A DNA stretch of 64,000 bases from CAZXPG01 sp964643145 (GCA_964643145.1 CAZXPG010000001.1:19534-83533), one strand, 5' to 3'; shown: positions 48,968 through 57,656, counted from the first letter of the stretch. The notes: generated by a model not told the origin, from the sequence alone. Numbers and translations are program-made.

Positions 48968-50098
48968 ATGGATAAAAAACCACGCATGACGCTTTCCTTG
49001 CGCAAACTACTATTTAAAATTCACTTATGGGTTGGGTTGACATTATGTGTCCCGCTGATACTTCTTGGCATTACCGGCAGTATTTTAGTATTTGAGCATG
49101 AGATTGAGCAGTTACTTTGGCCTAAGCATTATAAGCTGGCAGAAGGAAAACCGCATTCTATCGAAGAAATTTTAACCGTTGCTAGGAATACAGCGCCCAA
49201 GGGTTTTTTCCCTACTATGTATAGGGCCGAAGAGGGAGAACCTGCAACGGTAAGACTTGCGGGTAAAGGTGAACGTAATCCGGCTAACAGCATAATGATG
49301 CGTATCGACCCTGTATCACTTGCAATACTTGATAAAGGTGAGGCTGCAAGCCCACTCAGGACTATCCAACGATTACATGCTAACTTGCTTATTCCCGGAC
49401 GTGATGGACGTGTAGTGGTAGGATGGCTGGGTGTTGTAATGCTAACGCTTGGAATTAGCGGACTCATTATATGGTGGCCGCGTAAAGGAAACTGGCGTGC
49501 AGCCTTTACCATTAAGCAAGGTGCCAAGGGTTTTCGCCTTCACCGTGATTTGCATGGTTCTGTTGGCATCTGGTCACTGTTGGTATTTATTACGGTGAGT
49601 TTTAGCGGAACTTATCTTGCTTTCCCACAACCGCTTGGCGCTGCCATTACAACATTATTTCCCGGCAACGATTTGCGTAGTATGGCCTCATCTATTCGTG
49701 TAAACCCCATCGAAGGAGGTTTACCTGTTAATGTAGATCAGGCGATAGACGCGGTAGGCACTATAGTAAAGGAAGGTAAACTGGTTTCCATCATGCTGCC
49801 ATCTAAGCCGGATCAGCCTTACCGTATCAATATTGCTTTAACCGATTACAAACCAGGCATCCCAACGATTACAGCATTTGTTGATCCGTGGTCTGGTAAA
49901 ATTATAAAAATATTTGATCCTCGTTCCTATTCCTTAGGAGAAACCATATCTTCCTGGCAACGCGCCCTTCATGCAGGACAAGGGCTTGGCATAGTATGGC
50001 GCGTGTTAGTATTCCTTTCAGGATTCTTGCCTTTATTATTTGCTATCACGGGCTTATCGATGTGGCTGATTAAACGAAGTAAACGCACCTCAATATAG
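48968..50098 (+). CDS. PepSY-associated membrane protein (PiuB-like)
   Basis: The 376-residue protein has four main membrane segments: near 20-40 (LWVGLTLCVPLILLGITGSI), 155-175 (GWLGVVMLTLGISGLIIWWP), 200-220 and 345-370. PepSY-type periplasmic domains lie between them. This is the PiuB-like group, proposed to reduce ferric siderophores or iron at the inner membrane. It ends the Fur-controlled operon. Confidence 0.88.
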   Translation: MDKKPRMTLSLRKLLFKIHLWVGLTLCVPLILLGITGSILVFEHEIEQLLWPKHYKLAEGKPHSIEEILTVARNTAPKGFFPTMYRAEEGEPATVRLAGKGERNPANSIMMRIDPVSLAILDKGEAASPLRTIQRLHANLLIPGRDGRVVVGWLGVVMLTLGISGLIIWWPRKGNWRAAFTIKQGAKGFRLHRDLHGSVGIWSLLVFITVSFSGTYLAFPQPLGAAITTLFPGNDLRSMASSIRVNPIEGGLPVNVDQAIDAVGTIVKEGKLVSIMLPSKPDQPYRINIALTDYKPGIPTITAFVDPWSGKIIKIFDPRSYSLGETISSWQRALHAGQGLGIVWRVLVFLSGFLPLLFAITGLSMWLIKRSKRTSI

Positions 50099-50147
50099 CT
50101 TTTACAATCTATAGAAATCATCTTTTCACATTTTGCTAAAAAACTTC

Positions 50148-50179
50148 TTGACCTTGGACTATACTCCAAGGTGTAGGAT
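50148..50179 (+). promoter_or_regulatory. MerR-type promoter-operator
   Basis: TTGACC at 50148-50153, a 20-base spacer and TAGGAT at 50174-50179. The spacer contains the perfect dyad ACCTTGGA-CTATAC-TCCAAGGT (50151-50172), the classic arrangement in which a MerR-family protein twists an over-long spacer to activate its own operon. It lies 20 bases before the merR fusion gene. Confidence 0.9.
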
Positions 50180-50198
50180 AAGCTAAAATGAGGGAAAC

Positions 50199-51236
50199 AT
50201 GAAACCACTTACCATTGGAAAACTGGCAGAATTAACCGGCATTACCACGGATACACTGCGCTATTACGAGAAGATGAAGCTGATTGCGGCAGAATCACGC
50301 TCGTCTGCTGGCTACCGGCTGTATCACCCTGATGCTGTGCGGGTGATTCGGTTTATCCGTGGCGCTAAAGCCCTCAATTTTACACTGGATGAAATACGTA
50401 AGCTGCTGGCACTGGATAGTTCAGACCAAAGTACTTGCGCGGAAATTCTTAAGCATACGGAATGCAAAATTGCTGAAGCAGAAATAAAAATCCTTGAGCT
50501 CAAGGAAATTAAAAACGTACTAACCGGCTTAGTAAAGGCATGTCCAGGTGATGCAACTTCTGCTCAGGCCTGCCCAATTCTTGACCATATTAAGAATAAA
50601 ACAAAAGCCCTGATTGCTGTTTTTATTCTTACTGGCAGCTTATTACTCGGTGAAAAGGCCGAAGCAAAGCCGGTTTCCTATGTTGGCGGCTTTATGGTGA
50701 TGCAGGAGAATGACGAAACAGGTAATACGCTTTCGCTGGATTATACTTTTTCTCCACGCTTTGCAGCAGGGCTTTACGCCAAAAAGGAAAATGGCGGCAC
50801 CGAATTTAAAACGGTTGGTCCGCAGCTAAATACGCTGATAAAGCGCTGGAATCTACCAGAAGGTCAGGGAAATATATTCAATATGACTGGCGCAGGTGTT
50901 TCTCACTATCAGGATAAGGATAAATTTTCTGCATGGACAGGGATTTTAGCTGATTATGAAACACGGCGCATTTTTACGTCTTATGAAGCCCGCCTCATGT
51001 ATGTCGATACGATTGAAAAATCACTCTGGCAACGTGCTCGTGTAGGCTTTGCGCCTTATGTAGCGAATTATGATGATTTACATACTTGGTTCATGGTGCA
51101 GGTTGACGATCACCCGGCCAAGGAAAAAAGCATTGTTGTTACTCCGCTTGTCCGCCTCTTTTACCATACAACACTGGTGGAAGGCGGGGTAAGCAATAAC
51201 GGCGATGTGATGTTTAACTGGGTACTACAATTTTAA
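50199..51236 (+). CDS. MerR regulator fused to an exported barrel-like domain
   Basis: The protein is 345 residues. Residues 1-135 are a full MerR regulator: HTH TIGKLAELTGITTDTLRYYE, the dimer helix and metal-type Cys at 80, 89, 115 and 125, spaced as in MerR/ZntR. Without a stop the frame then gives a signal-peptide-like stretch (KTKALIAVFILTGSLLLGEK, residues 134-153) and a beta-rich domain to the end (PVSYVGGFMVMQEND ... FNWVLQF). The latter is paralogous to the separate secreted protein at 60081-60728, so fusion took place at its start codon. It may be a membrane-tethered sensor-regulator, or two proteins made by internal initiation. Confidence 0.85.
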   Translation: MKPLTIGKLAELTGITTDTLRYYEKMKLIAAESRSSAGYRLYHPDAVRVIRFIRGAKALNFTLDEIRKLLALDSSDQSTCAEILKHTECKIAEAEIKILELKEIKNVLTGLVKACPGDATSAQACPILDHIKNKTKALIAVFILTGSLLLGEKAEAKPVSYVGGFMVMQENDETGNTLSLDYTFSPRFAAGLYAKKENGGTEFKTVGPQLNTLIKRWNLPEGQGNIFNMTGAGVSHYQDKDKFSAWTGILADYETRRIFTSYEARLMYVDTIEKSLWQRARVGFAPYVANYDDLHTWFMVQVDDHPAKEKSIVVTPLVRLFYHTTLVEGGVSNNGDVMFNWVLQF

Positions 51237-51243
51237 GGAAGAA

Positions 51244-51531
51244 ATGATGCGTATTAAATTGATAAGTTTTATTGCATTGGTGCTTATGGCGGGAGCTGCT
51301 TCGGCGGAAACTATCAAGGTAAGTGTCAATGGCCTGGTGTGTTCATTCTGTGCTACTGGAATAGAGAAAACGTTTAAGAAAGAAGCGCCAGTTGATACGA
51401 TCAAAGTTGATCTCGATAATAAGTTGGTGACTATCACTACCAAGCCAAATCAAACCCTCGATGATAAAAAAGTAACCACGCTGATTACTGACGCAGGTTA
51501 TAGTGTGACAAAAATTACACGGGAAAAATAA
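51244..51531 (+). CDS. Exported HMA-domain protein, MerP-like
   Basis: In this 95-residue protein a signal peptide ends GAASAETIKV and is followed by a heavy-metal-associated fold with the metal site GLVCSFCATGIEK near residue 34. The CSFC form differs from the GMTCxxC of true MerP. A paralogue lies at 59722. It overlaps the MerT-like gene by one base. Function in periplasmic metal binding is likely; the metal is unknown. Confidence 0.82.
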   Translation: MMRIKLISFIALVLMAGAASAETIKVSVNGLVCSFCATGIEKTFKKEAPVDTIKVDLDNKLVTITTKPNQTLDDKKVTTLITDAGYSVTKITREK

Positions 51532-51908
51532 TGGCATTCAAGAAAGCTATTTTGCCGACACTGGCGTTATTTGGCTCCTTTAGCACTCTTATCTGCTGCG
51601 CGTTACCGGCCTTGCTGGTATCGCTCGGCGCGGGAGCAGTAATGCTTGGGCTGGTAAGCGCAGTACCGCAGCTTGTCTGGCTCTCTGAGCATAAGATAAT
51701 GCTTTTTACTTTTGCTGGAATCATGCTTGCTATTTCTGGTATCAGTCGCTTTATGAATCGTAATGCGCCCTGTTCAATAGATGCAAATAAGGCTGCAGCC
51801 TGTAAAAATCTGAGAAAATTTAGTGTAATCGTCTTTTATTTTTCTCTCTCCCTCTATCTAATTGGGTTTTATTTTGCGTTTATAGCACACCTTTTTCATC
51901 AGATGTAA
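51531..51908 (+). CDS. MerT-like membrane transporter
   Basis: The 125-residue protein has three membrane segments with a Cys pair in the first (LICCALPALLVSLGAGAVML near residues 21-40), Cys in NAPCSIDANKAAACKN in the cytosolic loop, and a last segment near 98-118. This is the MerT layout. No MerA reductase gene is near, so mercury detoxification in the usual way is not supported. A second copy is at 59342. Confidence 0.82.
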   Translation: MAFKKAILPTLALFGSFSTLICCALPALLVSLGAGAVMLGLVSAVPQLVWLSEHKIMLFTFAGIMLAISGISRFMNRNAPCSIDANKAAACKNLRKFSVIVFYFSLSLYLIGFYFAFIAHLFHQM

Positions 51909-51918
51909 GGTTATATTA

Positions 51919-53565
51919 ATGAAAAGAATACTAACAACACTCGCACTAACCATAGCGTTTCTGGCTTCTTCGGCATGGGCGGGAACTTATAACCTAGATA
52001 TTGCCCGCCAGACGGTTAATGTCACCGGCAAACCTGTAGAGAAAATCACGATAAACGGCACCATTCCTGGGCCAACCTTGCGCTTTACCGAAGGCGAAGA
52101 AGTAACCATCAACGTTACCAACCACCTAAACGAACCAACCTCTGTACATTGGCACGGTTTCCTTATTCCTGCGAATATGGATGGAGTGCCAGGGTTTAGC
52201 GGCTTTCCTGGCATAGAACCGCATCAAACATTTACTTACCGGTTTAAAATTCGTCAGTCCGGCACCTATTGGTATCATGCGCATAGTGGCGCACAGGAAC
52301 AGGACGGACATTATGGCTCTATCGTCATTACACCTAAAGGAAAAGACCCTGTGCAAGCGGACAGGGATTATGTAGTGCTGCTTTCTGATTTTACCAATGA
52401 GAAAGCAGATAGCATCATGAAAAACCTGAAAATGAACTCCAGCTATTATAATTTTAACCAGCGTACCGTAGGTGATTTTTTCCATGATGTTAAAGAGGAT
52501 GGCTTAAAAGCCACGGTGAAAGACCGTAAGGAATGGGGAAAGATGCGTATGTCGCCCACTGACCTATCCGATGTTAGCGGCTATACTTTCCTGGTAAACG
52601 GCAAGAACACCGCGCAGAACTGGACAGGATTGTTTAAAGCCGGTGAGCGCGTCCGCCTCCGCTTTATCAATGCTTCCGCCATGTCGATTTATGATGTGCG
52701 GATTCCTGGCCTGAAAATGAAGGTAGTATCTGCCGATGGTCAAAATGTGGAGCCGGTGCCGGTTGATGAGTTCCGCTTTGGCGTGGCGGAAACTTATGAT
52801 GTGGTAGTAGAACCGAAGGAAGATAAAGCCTATAGCATCGCTGCGGAATCTATTGACCGTACCGGCTTTGCGATTGGTACACTGGCACCACGGGAAGGGA
52901 TGAAAGGAGAAATACCACCGCACCGCCCGCGCAGCATGCTTACCATGATGGATATGAACATGGAAAACATGATGAAGGATGATCCCCATATGGACATGTC
53001 CGGCATGATGGGAATGAAAAGCGGCTGGGCGGATGCGGGAACCCCTGCCGGTCATAAAGCACTCAGCTATAGCGACCTTCGCTATTTAGGGACTCAGAAA
53101 GATACCCGGGAGCCAATGCGTGAGATTCTGGTGACGCTTGGCGGTAATATGGAGCGCTTTATCTGGACAATCAACGGCAAGAAGTTTGAGGAATCGGGGC
53201 CGCTTAAATTACGCTACGGCGAACGTGTGCGGCTGAAATTCGTCAATGAAACCATGATGGCGCACCCGATGCACTTGCACGGCATGTTTGTCCAGCTTGA
53301 AAATGGCCAGCCAGCAGAAAAATTGCCGAACAAGCATACGGTGATCGTTGCGCCGGGGCAGTCTTATTCAGTGCTGCTGACTGCAGATGAGCCGGGCGAA
53401 TGGGCGTTCCATTGCCATCTGCTCTTTCATATGCAGGGCGGCATGATGACTAAGGCGGTGGTTGCGAAATTGGACAGCAAAGATATGCCGGTAACGCCGC
53501 CCGTTTCTACGCCAAAGCCAACGGAATCTATGCCAATGGAAGGGGGGCACCATCATGCGCACTAA
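51919..53565 (+). CDS. copA: Multicopper oxidase, CopA/PcoA family
   Basis: The 548-residue protein has the copper ligands HWHG at 77-80, HAHSG near 120, HPMHLHG near 449 and HCHLLFHM near 498, so type 1, 2 and 3 sites are complete. A Met-rich segment (residues 343-372, such as MMDMNMENMMKDDPHMDMSG) is typical of CopA. It oxidises Cu(I) in the periplasm. The signal peptide starts MKRILTT and lacks a twin-Arg motif, so export by Sec rather than Tat is suggested, which is unusual for a folded copper oxidase. The C-terminus ends GHHHAH. Confidence 0.92.
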   Translation: MKRILTTLALTIAFLASSAWAGTYNLDIARQTVNVTGKPVEKITINGTIPGPTLRFTEGEEVTINVTNHLNEPTSVHWHGFLIPANMDGVPGFSGFPGIEPHQTFTYRFKIRQSGTYWYHAHSGAQEQDGHYGSIVITPKGKDPVQADRDYVVLLSDFTNEKADSIMKNLKMNSSYYNFNQRTVGDFFHDVKEDGLKATVKDRKEWGKMRMSPTDLSDVSGYTFLVNGKNTAQNWTGLFKAGERVRLRFINASAMSIYDVRIPGLKMKVVSADGQNVEPVPVDEFRFGVAETYDVVVEPKEDKAYSIAAESIDRTGFAIGTLAPREGMKGEIPPHRPRSMLTMMDMNMENMMKDDPHMDMSGMMGMKSGWADAGTPAGHKALSYSDLRYLGTQKDTREPMREILVTLGGNMERFIWTINGKKFEESGPLKLRYGERVRLKFVNETMMAHPMHLHGMFVQLENGQPAEKLPNKHTVIVAPGQSYSVLLTADEPGEWAFHCHLLFHMQGGMMTKAVVAKLDSKDMPVTPPVSTPKPTESMPMEGGHHHAH

Positions 53566-54265
53566 ACTTATTACGCTCCTTGGTGTTCTCTTATTGCCTA
53601 CCACTTCCCTGGCAGAACCGATGCACCATGCAGACGAACACCCTAGCATCTTCCATATGTTCAGGCTGGAAGCAGATACCGGGGCTGGTCGTGATGGGTC
53701 GGTCAGTTCCTGGCATTTTAATGGTTGGGTAGGCAGCGATACCAACAAGCTCTGGCTAAAAAGCGAAGGTGAGAATAGTGATGGAGATACGCACCAGGCA
53801 GAGTTTTGGGCGCTCTATAGCCGTAATATCGCTACCTTTTGGGATGCGCAAATAGGTGTGCGGCAAGATGGTGAACCCCGTTCCACCTCATATCTAGTGG
53901 CAGGGTTTGAGGGACTTGCTCCCTATTTCTTTGAAACAGAAGCGCATGTTTTTATAAATAATAACGGCGATGTAACGGCAAGACTTAGGCAGGAAAATGA
54001 CTTGCTCATTACCCAGCGGCTTATCACGCAGCCTTATGGTGAGCTTAATTTTTCAGCTCAGGATGTACCGGAACAGGAGATAGGCGCAGGGTTTACCAGT
54101 GGTGAGCTTGGCATCCAAACCAGGTACGAGTTCACTCGGAAGTTTGCTCCCTATATTGATGTGCGTTATGAACGCAAATTTGGGGAAACGGCCTCTATTG
54201 CACGCGATGACGGTGAAAGCCGTGACGATCTTATCGCCAGTATTGGCCTACGGTTAATGTTTTAA
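53555..54265 (+). CDS. copB: Copper resistance outer membrane protein CopB
   Basis: In this 236-residue protein a signal peptide ends in SLAEP. A beta-barrel typical of CopB/PcoB follows: FRLEADTGAGRDGSVSSWHF near residue 36, WVGSDTNKLWLKSEGE near 57, ALYSRNIATFWDAQIGVRQD near 82, and a final Phe. It overlaps copA by 11 bases. It probably sequesters or passes copper at the outer membrane. Confidence 0.92.
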   Translation: MRTKLITLLGVLLLPTTSLAEPMHHADEHPSIFHMFRLEADTGAGRDGSVSSWHFNGWVGSDTNKLWLKSEGENSDGDTHQAEFWALYSRNIATFWDAQIGVRQDGEPRSTSYLVAGFEGLAPYFFETEAHVFINNNGDVTARLRQENDLLITQRLITQPYGELNFSAQDVPEQEIGAGFTSGELGIQTRYEFTRKFAPYIDVRYERKFGETASIARDDGESRDDLIASIGLRLMF

Positions 54266-54275
54266 GGAAAGAAAA

Positions 54276-54812
54276 ATGATCGAAATCATCCCAAACTGGC
54301 ATCCCATATTTGTACATTTTACGGTAGCATTGCTTTCCATTTCTACCCTGCTATTTGTTGTGGGCAAACTGTTGCCTGCTACTGTTAGCTGGAAGCACGC
54401 CTGTTTTACTGCTGCCAGATGTAACTTATGGCTGGGGGTTACTATTACCATCGGCACTCTGCTTGCTGGCTGGCTTGCCTTTAATACCGTCAACCATGAT
54501 GGTCATTCACACCTTGCCATGCTCAGCCATCGTAATTGGGCAATACCTACGGCTGGAATATTTATTGTCCTTGGGCTATGGTCATTCCTTTTGCGTAAAA
54601 AAGAACCGGGGTTGCTGCTGATACTAAGCCTGCTTGTAGCTATGCTACCTCTGACTGTTACTGCTTATAAAGGCGGTGAGCTGGTGTTCCGTCATGGCCT
54701 GGGCGTTATGTCATTACCGCAAGCTAAAGAACACGAACATAGCTCCGAGCAGCATAAACATGAAACTAACGCGCAGGATGATGACCACAACAAGCATCCC
54801 CATTCACATTAG
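54276..54812 (+). CDS. DUF2231 membrane protein with His-rich tail
   Basis: The 178-residue protein has four membrane segments (HPIFVHFTVALLSISTLLFV; VTITIGTLLAGWLAF; PTAGIFIVLGLWSFLL; LLILSLLVAMLPLTVTA), with His in HPIFVHF and GHSH as in DUF2231. The last 30 residues are rich in His, Asp, Lys and Glu (HEHSSEQHKHETNAQDDDHN), a likely metal-binding tail. It lies in the copper operon; its precise role is unknown. Confidence 0.8.
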   Translation: MIEIIPNWHPIFVHFTVALLSISTLLFVVGKLLPATVSWKHACFTAARCNLWLGVTITIGTLLAGWLAFNTVNHDGHSHLAMLSHRNWAIPTAGIFIVLGLWSFLLRKKEPGLLLILSLLVAMLPLTVTAYKGGELVFRHGLGVMSLPQAKEHEHSSEQHKHETNAQDDDHNKHPHSH

Positions 54813-54827
54813 ATAAAGGAAGGAAAA

Positions 54828-55058
54828 ATGAGAAAAATACTCACCATCACAGCATTCATATTTTTAACCGCTGCTTGTTCTCAGAACTCCATGCAGAGTA
54901 CGTCAATGACTCCTGAGCAATGTAAACAGCACTGCATGAAAATGATGCACGATCCAGACATGATGCAGAAACACAGCGAAATGATGAAGGACTGTCCAAT
55001 GATGCAACAGAACAAAGGACACGTCCACCCCACCACTCCGCCATCCACTTCACCATAA
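54828..55058 (+). CDS. Met/Cys/His-rich copper-operon lipoprotein
   Basis: In this 76-residue protein a signal peptide with lipobox LTAAC is followed by a Met-, Cys- and His-rich part (EQCKQHCMKMMHDPDMMQKH, then DCPMMQQNKGH). It is probably a periplasm-facing copper buffer. AAGGAAGG precedes the ATG. Confidence 0.7.
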   Translation: MRKILTITAFIFLTAACSQNSMQSTSMTPEQCKQHCMKMMHDPDMMQKHSEMMKDCPMMQQNKGHVHPTTPPSTSP

Positions 55059-55073
55059 GTAGGCATAAATATT

Positions 55074-57260
55074 ATGGATAACCATCAGACAAGCTGCTGC
55101 CATCATGAGAAGCCACAATCTGAAATACCCGTGATAGAAGGTGCAATTTACACCTGCCCGATGCACTTGGAAGTGCGGCAAGTGGGGCCGGGAACATGCC
55201 CCAAATGCGGTATGGCGTTAGAACCGGAGGATTTTACCCTTGAAACCGGCGAAGACCCGGAGCTGAAGGATATGACGCGCCGCTTTTGGGTGGCAGCTGT
55301 CTTGTCAGTACCGCTGCTATTCCTCGGTATGGGGGCGCATTTGCCAAGTGAAGGACTGCATCAGTTTATAATCAGCCCACTTGCCACGTGGTTACAGTTT
55401 CTACTCGCAACACCGGTAGTGTTATGGTGTGGCTGGCCGTTCTTTGAACGCTTCTGGCAGTCCATCAAGCATAAAAGCCCGAATATGTTTACGCTCATTG
55501 GGCTAGGTGTTGGTGTTGCCTATATTTATAGCGTGATCATAACGGTTGCGCCTGGCCTCGTAGCTGACTTCTTAGGAGGCGCAGCGCATGGAGCGGTAGA
55601 TGTTTATTTTGAACCAGCCGCCGTGATTACTGCGCTGGTGCTGCTTGGTCAAGTGCTGGAACTCAAAGCCCGCGCCCAGACTTCCAGCGCAATACGTGCC
55701 TTGCTGAAACTAGCGCCAGACACAGCGCGAAAGGTGGGTCCTGATGGCAGTGAAACAGATATTCCCCTCGCTCACGTTCATACAGGCGATAGCTTACGTG
55801 TACGCCCAGGTGAAAAAATCCCTGTTGATGGGGTGATACTGGAAGGAAGTAGCAGCATTGACCAATCCATGATTACCGGGGAACCGATACCCGTAGAGAA
55901 AAATTCTGATGATCCTGTAATCGGTGGAACCATCAACGGTAATGGCAGCTTTATCATGCGTGCCGAGCATGTTGGCAGTGAAACGGTGCTTGCGCGTATT
56001 GTGGAAATGGTAAGTAAAGCCCAGCGCACCCGCGCGCCTATCCAGCGGCTGGCAGATAGTGTTTCCGGGTATTTCGTTCCTGCCGTTATCTTAATAGCGA
56101 TCATTGCAGCGGCAACATGGGGGATATGGGGGCCAGAACCAAGCATAGGCTTTGCACTTCTCAGCGCGGTAAGTGTCCTGATTATTGCTTGCCCTTGCGC
56201 CCTTGGGCTTGCAACGCCAATGGCAATTATGGCAGGTACAGGCCGTGGCGCACGAGCTGGGGTGCTGATAAAGAACGCTGAGAATTTAGAGGCATTTGAG
56301 AAGGTGGATACGCTCGTTGTTGATAAGACAGGCACACTGACGGAAGGAAAACCAAAACTTGTATCCGTTATAGCAGTAAACGGCTTTGAAGAAAATGCAG
56401 TGCTGTCACTGGCCGCCAGCCTTGAACAAGGCAGCGAGCACCCACTCGCAGAAGCCATAGTCAAAGGAGCGCAGGAACGGAAAACAACATTTTTACCTGT
56501 GAGTGATTTTCATTCTGTTACAGGTAAAGGTGTTACTGGTACTGTAGAAGGAAAACAGGTAGCACTCGGCAATCTGGCCTTGCTTGAATCGCTGAATATC
56601 CCTGCAGGTGGCCTAAAAACTCAGGCAGACGCATTCAGGGCGCAGGGTCAAACAGTCATGTTTATTGCCGCAGATGGTAAAGCGGCTGGACTTGTGACCG
56701 TTGCCGATCCCATTAAAGAAAGCACCAAGGAGGCCATACGATTACTCAAAGAAGATGGGCTGCGTATTGTCATGCTGACAGGCGATAACAAAACCACCGC
56801 CCAGGCTGTGGCAAAAAAGGTAGGAATTGATGAAGTGGAGGCAGACGTATTACCTGAACAGAAATACGCGGTCATAGAGCGGCTGCAAAAAGAAGGCCGT
56901 AAGGTTGCTATGGCGGGTGATGGTATCAATGATGCCCCAGCCTTAGCCCAAGCACAGGTGGGTATTGCAATGGGAACGGGTGCAGATGTGGCGATGGAAA
57001 GTGCGGGTATCACGCTGGTAAAAGGTGATTTGATGGGGATAGTACGCGCCCGCCACCTAAGCCGCGCCACCATGCGCAATATAAGGCAAAACCTGTTCCT
57101 GGCATTTGTCTATAATGCATTAGGTGTACCGATAGCAGCGGGTGTGCTTTATCCGTTCTTCGGCATATTGCTAAGTCCAGTCATTGCCAGCGCTGCTATG
57201 GCACTTAGCTCGGTATCGGTCATTGGGAATAGCTTGCGGTTGCGGTCGGTAGAGCTATGA
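55074..57260 (+). CDS. Copper-translocating P1B-type ATPase
   Basis: In the 728-residue protein the N-terminus has a metal-binding YTCPMHLEVRQVGPGTCPKC motif (residues 26-45) instead of an HMA domain. Then follow the membrane part, ACPCALGLATPM near 370 (the CPC ion site), DKTGTLTEGKPK near 416 (the phosphorylated Asp), HP in SEHPLAEA, and GDGINDAPALAQA near 625. It pumps Cu(I) out of the cytosol using ATP. It starts 15 bases after the Met-rich lipoprotein gene. Confidence 0.94.
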   Translation: MDNHQTSCCHHEKPQSEIPVIEGAIYTCPMHLEVRQVGPGTCPKCGMALEPEDFTLETGEDPELKDMTRRFWVAAVLSVPLLFLGMGAHLPSEGLHQFIISPLATWLQFLLATPVVLWCGWPFFERFWQSIKHKSPNMFTLIGLGVGVAYIYSVIITVAPGLVADFLGGAAHGAVDVYFEPAAVITALVLLGQVLELKARAQTSSAIRALLKLAPDTARKVGPDGSETDIPLAHVHTGDSLRVRPGEKIPVDGVILEGSSSIDQSMITGEPIPVEKNSDDPVIGGTINGNGSFIMRAEHVGSETVLARIVEMVSKAQRTRAPIQRLADSVSGYFVPAVILIAIIAAATWGIWGPEPSIGFALLSAVSVLIIACPCALGLATPMAIMAGTGRGARAGVLIKNAENLEAFEKVDTLVVDKTGTLTEGKPKLVSVIAVNGFEENAVLSLAASLEQGSEHPLAEAIVKGAQERKTTFLPVSDFHSVTGKGVTGTVEGKQVALGNLALLESLNIPAGGLKTQADAFRAQGQTVMFIAADGKAAGLVTVADPIKESTKEAIRLLKEDGLRIVMLTGDNKTTAQAVAKKVGIDEVEADVLPEQKYAVIERLQKEGRKVAMAGDGINDAPALAQAQVGIAMGTGADVAMESAGITLVKGDLMGIVRARHLSRATMRNIRQNLFLAFVYNALGVPIAAGVLYPFFGILLSPVIASAAMALSSVSVIGNSLRLRSVEL

Positions 57261-57287
57261 AATGACATACCCTTATCGTGAGTACCA

Positions 57288-57324
57288 TTGACAAACAATA
57301 TTTATGTCTATATTTCTGGACATA
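57288..57324 (+). promoter_or_regulatory. Promoter-operator of the arsenic operon
   Basis: TTGACA at 57288-57293 is followed by a TATATT or TATTTC box at about 57309-57316. TATGTC at 57303-57308 and GACATA at 57319-57324 form an inverted repeat over it, suitable for ArsR binding. The arsR ATG begins at the last base of this repeat, so transcription may start at or next to the start codon (leaderless mRNA). Confidence 0.55.
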
Positions 57325-57656
57325 TGGATATAGTTAATGCGCTCAAAGCCTTCACAGCACTATCACAAGAAACCCGCCTTAAAGTGTTCAAGATACTGGT
57401 TGAACATGGCAAAGAAGGTGTGGCGGCGGGTGTTCTCAGCACTAAACTGGACATTCCGCATAATACCCTTTCCTTTCATCTCTCCCATCTTAGTAATGCC
57501 GGACTGGTTACGTCACGCAAAGCAAGCCGCTCAGTGATCTATTCCGCTAATCTGAAGGCAGCAGAAGAATTGATTGGCTATCTGGTCGAAAATTGCTGTG
57601 CATCGGAACCGGAAGGCTGCGGCATACTTGAAAAATTAGTGAGTAAACAATGTTAA
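57324..57656 (+). CDS. arsR: ArsR-family metalloregulator
   Basis: The 110-residue protein begins MDIVNALKAFTALSQETRLK and has a winged helix (VLSTKLDIPHNTLSFHLSHL, LVTSRKASRSVIYS), as in ArsR/SmtB repressors. Cys residues lie at the C-terminus (NCCASEPEGC), a plausible As(III) site of the kind found in atypical ArsR proteins, rather than the helix-4 CxC motif. The frame extends to TTG 57288, but the ATG is preferred. It overlaps arsC by 7 bases. Confidence 0.88.
   Translation: MDIVNALKAFTALSQETRLKVFKILVEHGKEGVAAGVLSTKLDIPHNTLSFHLSHLSNAGLVTSRKASRSVIYSANLKAAEELIGYLVENCCASEPEGCGILEKLVSKQC

Noticed and set aside
50199..51908. Classical mercury resistance operon
   Set aside because: MerR-, MerP- and MerT-like genes are present, but there is no merA, the HMA site is CSFC, and a barrel-like protein takes part; the substrate is left open.
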